64,000 nt of DNA from Icerya purchasi (Eukaryota > Arthropoda > Insecta > Hemiptera > Monophlebidae): assembly GCA_039619475.1 (NCBI GenBank), contig CM077116.1, positions 20,209,443-20,273,442 of the forward strand, written 5' to 3'. The notes beneath the pieces were generated by a model. It had not been told where the DNA came from and made no database searches. It worked only from the letters and a program-made list of their open reading frames with translations. Each line of letters starts with the position of its first letter. The stretch's first letter is position 1. Shown here piece by piece: positions 57,750 to 64,000 of this stretch. Made by a program: the position numbers and the translations under genes.

Positions 57750-60600
57750 TTTATATACCAGTTTTATCTGTTTGCCGAATTTTTCGTTGCTCCGAAGGTG
57801 TCAAAACTCCTACTGATAGTTAGCCACAGTTCATCCGGCAGTCTCTGTCTAGAACGGAAAAGACAAAAAGGTATTAAGAAAATTATGGTTTTTGAAAATA
57901 TATCTTTTCATGAAGCCGCTGAAGCCGTCAAAGTTAAATCTTTCAGCATTTCTACTCAAGCATTTACTTCTGCCAATCGTGCTGTAGCTCACTCTTTGAA
58001 TACTTCCACTACAGCTTTTAAAGTACCTGCTCCTCTTTCTCTGGAATATCTCACTTTCCAAAAATCTCTCAAATCAAAACCTCACCCTAAACCTCTCTCC
58101 CCATTTTTTTCCTTATTTCCCAGTTGGATAAGCTCTGAATAAATCCCTTCCTCCTCTCTTCAATTCTTCCTTATTTGCTGGTCATTAGACATTTCCATAT
58201 AAAAATGTCCACAACTATCCCTCTGATATCTTTTTAAACTTCTCCAAATTACCCAATGCGGCCACAGAGCTCCTTACATCTTTCAACATTGATAACTTCG
58301 CATCTTTCTTATCCAACAACGTTCAGCTCAATCGAAATAACTTCTCCTTCTACATCTTGCGTATGTATTTTATTGCATCTTCTTTAATTTGTCTTCCAGC
58401 TTTTCTTTCTCTTACCTTCGTCTTCCTAAGAATAACCAAAAAGTCGAGATTTACAACAATGAACATTCCACTTTTTTCCTTAGCAAATGAAGGCCTAAAA
58501 AAACTTGCTGACAACCAAATTTATTCAGGTGCTCCTTAGGTCGTTAAAGGCTGATTCTTTCTCTAATAGAAAGAATTATTTAAATCGGCTTACAACATAT
58601 TTCGTTCAGGCCTTCCTTTGTTTAGAAAACTCGTCTTTGACAAGCCGGGAATTCCGCATCCTTTCACATTCATCTATTTTTTTGCTCTTTAAATCATCAT
58701 ACCACAGAATCGATCCATAAATACCTTGCAGTGAAATTGTCGTAGCCTACATGCAAATAAATAGGCTCTAGAAGGTTAGACCTCTACAACATTCAGGCCT
58801 CTTTTTTACTGGAAACTTAAATCTTTCTCCTTGATCCGTTTCGAAGGTTTTTCTATAGCTCACTTCAGTAATGTCAACGGTTATAGTAAAGTAGGCGTCC
58901 TAATCAAGAGCAACCTATCACACCAATTTCACGACATTTAATTGCCGTCCTTTATCCTTGCTAGATGGACACTATCAAAAGTGCAGAAAACACCGATAAA
59001 GGAGCCCGGTGAAATGTTTTTGAATAAATGATCTGTGCACACGAGGAACAAAAAGAAAATGCAAATGAAGAGAATACTCATAGTATAGATGTTAAAACAG
59101 AACTGAGGGAGGAACCTTTAAGAAGCTCGCAGGAAACCTTTTTTGAAGCTTAGAAAAATGGAGAGGAGAGGTGTATAGGACGATTTGACATAAAATTAAT
59201 AATACGGGAGATAAATTTAACCGATATGTCAACTGCCGTCACTTTATCTTTTAATCTCATGTCGAATCGTCCTACACACCCCTCCTTTCCATTTTTATAA
59301 GCTCCAAATTTTTCGCAGACTTCATAAAGGTTCTTCCCTCAATCCTTTTTTAACATCTATACTATGAGTATTACTTATTTTTGTTTAGATTTATTTTCTT
59401 TATTCTTTTTACTGATGACATACCACTTTTTACCTCTTCCCATAGTATATTAGCAGGCAGTGGAATCTTTAATTTGTCTCTAATGGTGCTATAGCATTCT
59501 TTTTCTCTCCATACTATATATACATTTCCGCATCCCGCTGTTGTTAATCCAACTTTAACCAATATACTTCTCTTCTGTTATTTTGGTATCATCCTTGATA
59601 GTCGTTTGTCCTTTTTCGAACGTATCAATTTCGCCTCTTCTATTAAAAGGCTAAACTTGTGAAAGTCCTATCACCAACTAAATGGGGCAGCGATCTCTAT
59701 ATTCAGATTTACCTTTACAAGTTCATCATCAGTTCTAAATTTGATTATTGTTCTTTCATTTATGGCTGCGTTTCTATGTCTCGACTACCTAAACTAGATG
59801 TAATCCACAATTCTGATCTTCGACTCCGTCTTGGGGCTCTTAAATCCTATCCAATTTAGCAGTTCTTGCTGAATCTAACCACTATCTCTTTCCATTTGTA
59901 GCTATTATTCAGGCTATCGTTTCATTGTTAAACGTTTTCCACTCACGTTTTCTGCTCTTTTCCATTCCTACCCGTTTTACACTTAGGAAAATTTTTATCC
60001 TATCCCATATTTCTCTTCGTCCAAGTTAATTTTGGTCTTACACAATCTCCTTTATTAATATATCTCCCATTTGTCCATCAACTACGTCTATCTCTGTCAC
60101 GCTCGTTAAGTATTTGTTCTGTAATAATTTTCTAAATCTCTCTTTCTAAAACGTAATTAACTATTCTGCAATAGTGTCAATTTTCTATTTCCATCTCATG
60201 TGACTCTTTTTAATCAATGGTTCGAGGGGGCCTGATGGTATTGGAGATTTTTTATCTTTCCAGATTTTATATTTCTGATTTCCTCTTTTTTGTTCCGTAT
60301 TCACTGCCCAGTTGATGGCTATCCTGCGACCCATTATTTTTATTACGTCTAATCGTCTTTCTTTCAATTATGTAATTATTTCCGATTTCATACACGTCCT
60401 CGAACCATTAATTCCTTCCTTCTTGATCATTCTTGCGATTGTATTATTTTCCGTACACATTCACTTATTTATATTTTTTTCTCTCCATTCAATATGTATT
60501 GATTTGCTATACGAGCCTAGTCATTCAAACATTTTTGATAATGAGTTAGCTAATTTTTTGACGTGGGTTGTTGCTTCGTCCCGCTTTTTTTTTTTTTTTA
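57750..60600 (+). mobile_element. LINE family A-like, long decayed copy (gag end, EN, RT thumb, RNase H)
   Basis: In order: a gag C-terminus (KGIKKIMVFENISFHEAAEAV, FSISTQAFTSANRAVAHSLNTSTTAFKVPAPLSLEYLT); endonuclease start motifs near 58530 (LLRSLKADSFS) and 58722 (LQ*NCRSLHANK, Trp changed to stop); RFEGFSI and VGVLIKSNLS near 58850; an unrelated palindrome; RT thumb from 59575 (FGIILDSRLSFFERINF, SPTKWGSD, SKFDYCSFIYG); and RNase H at about 60210-60580 (FINGSRGPDGIG, AQLMAIL, VIISDF, PSHSNIFDNELANFLT). RT palm and fingers are deleted. Many stops. Confidence 0.8.
59072..59373. repeat. ~300-bp palindrome with ~130-bp arms
   Basis: The left arm (59072-59205) and reversed right arm (59240-59373) share AATACTCATAGTATAGATGT, GAGGGA-GAACCTTTA, AAAATGGA-AGGAG-GGTGT and TAGGACGATT-GACAT. 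It lies where the RT core of the surrounding LINE should be. Non-coding. Confidence 0.85.
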
Positions 60601-60639
60601 AATTATAAAAAATTAAATACTCGCTATTTCACGTAGAAG

Positions 60640-60856
60640 GTAATGGAAAACCATCACGTATACCATCATATGCGCACGAGGTAGTACACAGCAGCAGACA
60701 CACATTAGACTGCACTTGTAGCGCGATAAGAAGCGGCTACAATCAGTTCCGAGTGTAATCTTGCGTATGTACAAACGCGTTGCATATAGCAATTGCCTAG
60801 TAGTCGCCGATGCTCAGGAGCTGAGTATGGCACTATATGATGATGATGATGATATA
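60640..60856 (+). mobile_element. Possible SINE/RTE-type 3' end with (TGA)n tail
   Basis: Contains GAAGGTAATGGAAAACCATC, a word seen in RTE-type LINE or SINE 3' ends, and ends TATGGCACTATATGATGATGATGATGATA at 60826-60855. A trinucleotide tail instead of poly(A) is typical of RTE-clade elements and their SINEs. Family assignment is tentative. Confidence 0.45.
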
Positions 60857-61084
60857 AAATTTAGGAATATAGGAGCGTGGACTAAGTGAAAGAAATATGA
60901 ATTTATCACGATTCCACATAAAAGATTAATTATAGATGACATCGTCAAGAGCTTATTTAAATTACTGTCATAAATTGCTATAAAAGTCTGCTCCAATTTC
61001 GGCCTATCGGTCTGTTATTGATGTTTTTTTTTTTAAGCATAAAATATGGAGAATAATGTAACAAAAAAGTTGATTCTTAACAAG

Positions 61085-61565
61085 AACAAAATAGGTATAA
61101 GTAAAATGCTAAAAATTGTAAAATAAAATGTTTTTCAATCAAAAATACCAACTTCAAGGTTTATTTTAAAAATTTAATAGGAATACAGTAAAAAGTAAAA
61201 AATAATAATTCAACAAAAAATATATATCAGAATGATATAACTTAAGGTGGTATTATCGTAATTCTTATACAACGTTAATACTTATTAGAGTCAGCATCAA
61301 ATTTATATTACAATATCTAGGAAAAATTTAATGAATATTTAATACAGTTTTTATTTATTATTGTAATATAAATACGATAATTACTCGGATAAGTATTAAT
61401 GTTGTAAAAGAATTACGATAATATTAACTTACCGCTCTGAAATATATTCTTTATCGAATATAATTATTGTTTACTTTTTAGTGCATTTCTATAACATTTT
61501 TATAATAAATCTTGAAGTCGGTATTTCTTTTCCAAAAAAACATTTTATTTTACAATTTTTCAAAT
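61085..61565. repeat. Palindromic element, compact copy
   Basis: The left arm (61085-61300) and reversed right arm (61375-61565) share AAATTGTAAAATAAAATGTT, GACTTCAAG or CAACTTCAAG, ATTATCGTAATTCTT and TACAACRTTAATACTTAT. There is a loop of about 75 bp. AT-rich and non-coding. Related arms occur at 41640-41840 and 44030-44215. Confidence 0.75.
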
Positions 61566-63439
61566 TTATTCCTATTTAATTTTATTTTAATTTTCAATTA
61601 CGCAATTATAAAACACTAATACAAAAGAAATAACTTTCGAATAAATTTTTATAATTTTATTCATATAAAATGAAGATCATTCGGTTTTGTATCCTACACA
61701 TCTGCTTTAAAAGAAAATTTTTCACATAAAAAAGGAAGTTGAAAATTTTATTTTTATTTACGCAAAAATTGAAAAAGCCCTTTTCAATCGAGCTTCCAAT
61801 TAATGTAATTATTTAAATCGGTCCTAATTAATAGCAAATATCAGTGACAGATACTTGTATTTCAGGAGAGGTATAGCCCGAATTGTACTCGTCCGTTAAG
61901 GAGAGAAATAAAAAGAAAAAAGAAGCAAACGATGCAGGTATATATTAAAAATTTGTTGTTCGAAGTATCGAATAAACAAAACTGATCATCGTTGAGAACG
62001 TTCAGTGACCACAGCGTACGTTTGACCTTGTTATTTTAACCTAGTTTCAGGACGGCGCGTCTGAACGACTAGTTTAGTAAATAAACTAGCTGACTATCTT
62101 AATGTAACATTTATTATATTATTATTTTTCTCTTTCTGGCCGCAGGAACTCCGATACAATACTTCCATCTTCGCGCGATGTATTTCATATTTCATTATTA
62201 ACGCTATCACTGCCTTGTGATCAACATACACTCTCGCACATAGTCGGGTACGAAGGCATTTTTCATTAGTGTTTGAACGTAAATTGGCCAACATACACCG
62301 TCGGTCGGCTCAGTTGCATACCTGACAACTACTGTTACCTGCTGAAACTTCAAACAATAATTTTACGTGATCGGCATGTCGATCGTTTATTTTGGTGACA
62401 CATATATGGCACGTCAGCAGCAGGAAAAGTATAAGGGTAACACGTGATGGTTCACAGTAAGATTTCTTTTCATACTCACGAGTCGCGCAATGAAAGACAC
62501 ATGTTTTTGTTGTTCAAAAGTACAAAGTGCCAATTCTCTGCATGTTTTCGGAACCCAAAGTCCAACTGATTTAAATATACTAGTTTATAATGTTCGCAAA
62601 TAAAATGTGTGGCGAGAATTTGAGTTAAATAACGATTTATTACATCGAGAAAAGAAAATGCAAGTGGAACTTAACGGTACATTATTAATTTTAAATCCTC
62701 ATCACGATGAGTAAACACCCGACATCGACCAGCTCAAAACGAAAAGTAAAAAACAAAAAAATCTATATGTAACTCTTTGGGTGCATAAGCACAAAGAAAG
62801 AAAATTGAAAAAAATATCAATGGAATCACCGAATACGACTGTAAACTTGCAACTTGTACAACATTTTCTCCAACCCGCATTGCAAACCTTCGGATGTATC
62901 TTTTCAAGAAACGCCCTGCTTATGACGCTGTAAGCCATTAAAGTACTAAGTTCCGCATCGATCAATGGCCTTTCGAGTCTTTTTAACAAAACTTTTATCA
63001 TTCTTTCATGGTGATCCAGCTTTCACTTCATACAAATTTATCTCTTCTTCAAGGTGGTAAACATACCACGCCAGATGTAATGAAAAGCGAGTTTCAAAAT
63101 CGGTCAAACTACGTCGACCGTTTAAACATCTCTTCAGAGACGCTTTCAAACAAGATTTGTCTGATGGGATAATATTTATAAATATATTTGGCACAATACG
63201 TTGCTCACTGTAAAAATATTATTTTGGTGTTATCTTCAGAACTATATATCATAAAGGGCACACACCAACTCGTAACTATTTTATTAGGGTAGGTATACGA
63301 AAATGCGTTTCCGAGTAATTAGCCAACTTGTAACTAATAGCCAACCGCCAAGGTATACAAAAAATCTTATAAAAATGAATAATTTCGACCAGGGTTTTTC
63401 AACTTTCTCTCTATCTTATAGCGGACCGGTCGGGCAAAG
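61566..63439. other. Intergenic spacer
   Basis: AT-rich. A few short open frames (for example minus strand 62702-63001) show no family motif. Nothing supported. Confidence 0.5.
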
Positions 63440-64000
63440 TGTAAACTCTTGTTTATTTTCTCCCGGAGGCGATACAAGTGCACTCAAACAAAATGTGATT
63501 AGCGTCACCTATAAAGTTTTAGGAGAAAGGGTGTAGAGTACAAAGAGGAGAGGAAACTAGAGAGAAGCGAAATAAGGAAGCAGGAAGCAAATTGTGCCCA
63601 AAGCGTAAGCGACAGATTGCAGAGAGAGTTGAACGTGGCATGGACGGGAAAATTGGAAAACCAGAGATAAAACGGTAGATTAAGCTGGATAAAGAGATAA
63701 AAGGAATCCGGATTTGAGAATGAGCTGAAATGGAGAGGAGATTAATATTATGAGATGAAAAAACTCTGAGAAATTCACTGGTAGAAGAGGATGAACGAGC
63801 TAGTGTATCGACCGAGTCGTTACCTTCGATTCCAGAGTGCTCAGGAATTTGCAGTAGGTCAATTTTGACGGAGTAAGAAAGAAAAATGTTATGGATATAT
63901 GAGAAGAATTACGCAATCAACAGAGAGAGAAGGAAAAGAGAGGAGATGGCTTGAAGGACACTGTGGGAATCTGATATAATAAGGACTTCATGCGAAACTA
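63440..64000 (-). mobile_element. LINE (RNase H-type) C-terminal part, cut by window edge
   Basis: On the minus strand from the right edge: VLIISDSHSVLQAISSLL, then after a frame change LQIPEHSGIEGNDSVDTLARSSSST (RNase H end, usually WIPxHxGIxGNExxDxLA). The tail follows: SAICRLRFGHNLLPASLFRFSLVSS, NHILFECT. It stops without poly(A) near 63440, so the 3' end is lost. It continues beyond the window. Confidence 0.78.

Noticed and set aside
62702..63001. 100-codon minus-strand frame as a candidate gene
   Set aside because: Composition and lack of any recognisable domain or splice context give no support.
1..64000. CRISPR arrays, operons, phage or defence systems
   Set aside because: No regularly spaced repeats or bacterial gene organisation; the window is eukaryotic, with spliced exons and nuclear transposons.

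Overview
The window is eukaryotic nuclear DNA, most likely from an insect. Evidence: AT-rich sequence, one gene with spliceosomal introns of 4-8 kb, and dense LINE, Tigger, hAT, MITE and Penelope-like remnants. The host gene looks like an insect sugar/trehalose transporter (Tret1 type). A hemipteran would fit, but the order cannot be fixed from the sequence alone.

The only host gene I can support lies on the + strand as five coding exons: 5378-5557, 13841-14046, 17901-18539, 26241-26509 and 33983-34235. All splice sites are GT-AG and the phases match (1, 0, 0, 2). The joined reading frame covers TM2 to TM12 of a sugar-porter-family MFS protein and ends at a normal stop. The N-terminal exon(s), including TM1 and the start codon, were not found and probably lie left of the window. 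A loop of about 100 residues between TM6 and TM7 is much longer than usual.

Layout. 1-228: LINE endonuclease fragment (-). 237-2727: Tigger element with one nonsense codon, inserted in a (TA)n tract. 2950-5086: LINE of an RNase H-bearing family (here 'family A'). 5378-18539: transporter exons 1-3 with introns holding a Jockey-type LINE that carries a 1013-codon chimeric ORF, a short LINE tail and a 149-bp near-perfect palindrome. 18540-26240: LINE fragments and a hAT MITE. 26241-34235: exons 4-5, with a Penelope-like remnant in a compound inverted repeat and a Jockey fragment in the intron between. 34657-37799: second copy of the hAT MITE, a family A LINE (-), and a Tigger-like remnant hit by a SINE. 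37800-41630: nothing coding recognised. 41640-44215: palindromic element split by two LINEs. 46738-50642: a run of hAT and TIR elements and a LINE. 51850-60860: LINE fragments of several families. 61085-61565: palindromic element. 63440-64000: LINE (-).

Apart from the transporter, every coding signal I recognise belongs to a transposable element, and nearly all are broken. No CRISPR array, operon or intact tRNA/rRNA gene was seen. All element names rest on motifs read by eye; no database search was run, and boundaries without a target-site duplication or poly(A) tail are approximate.
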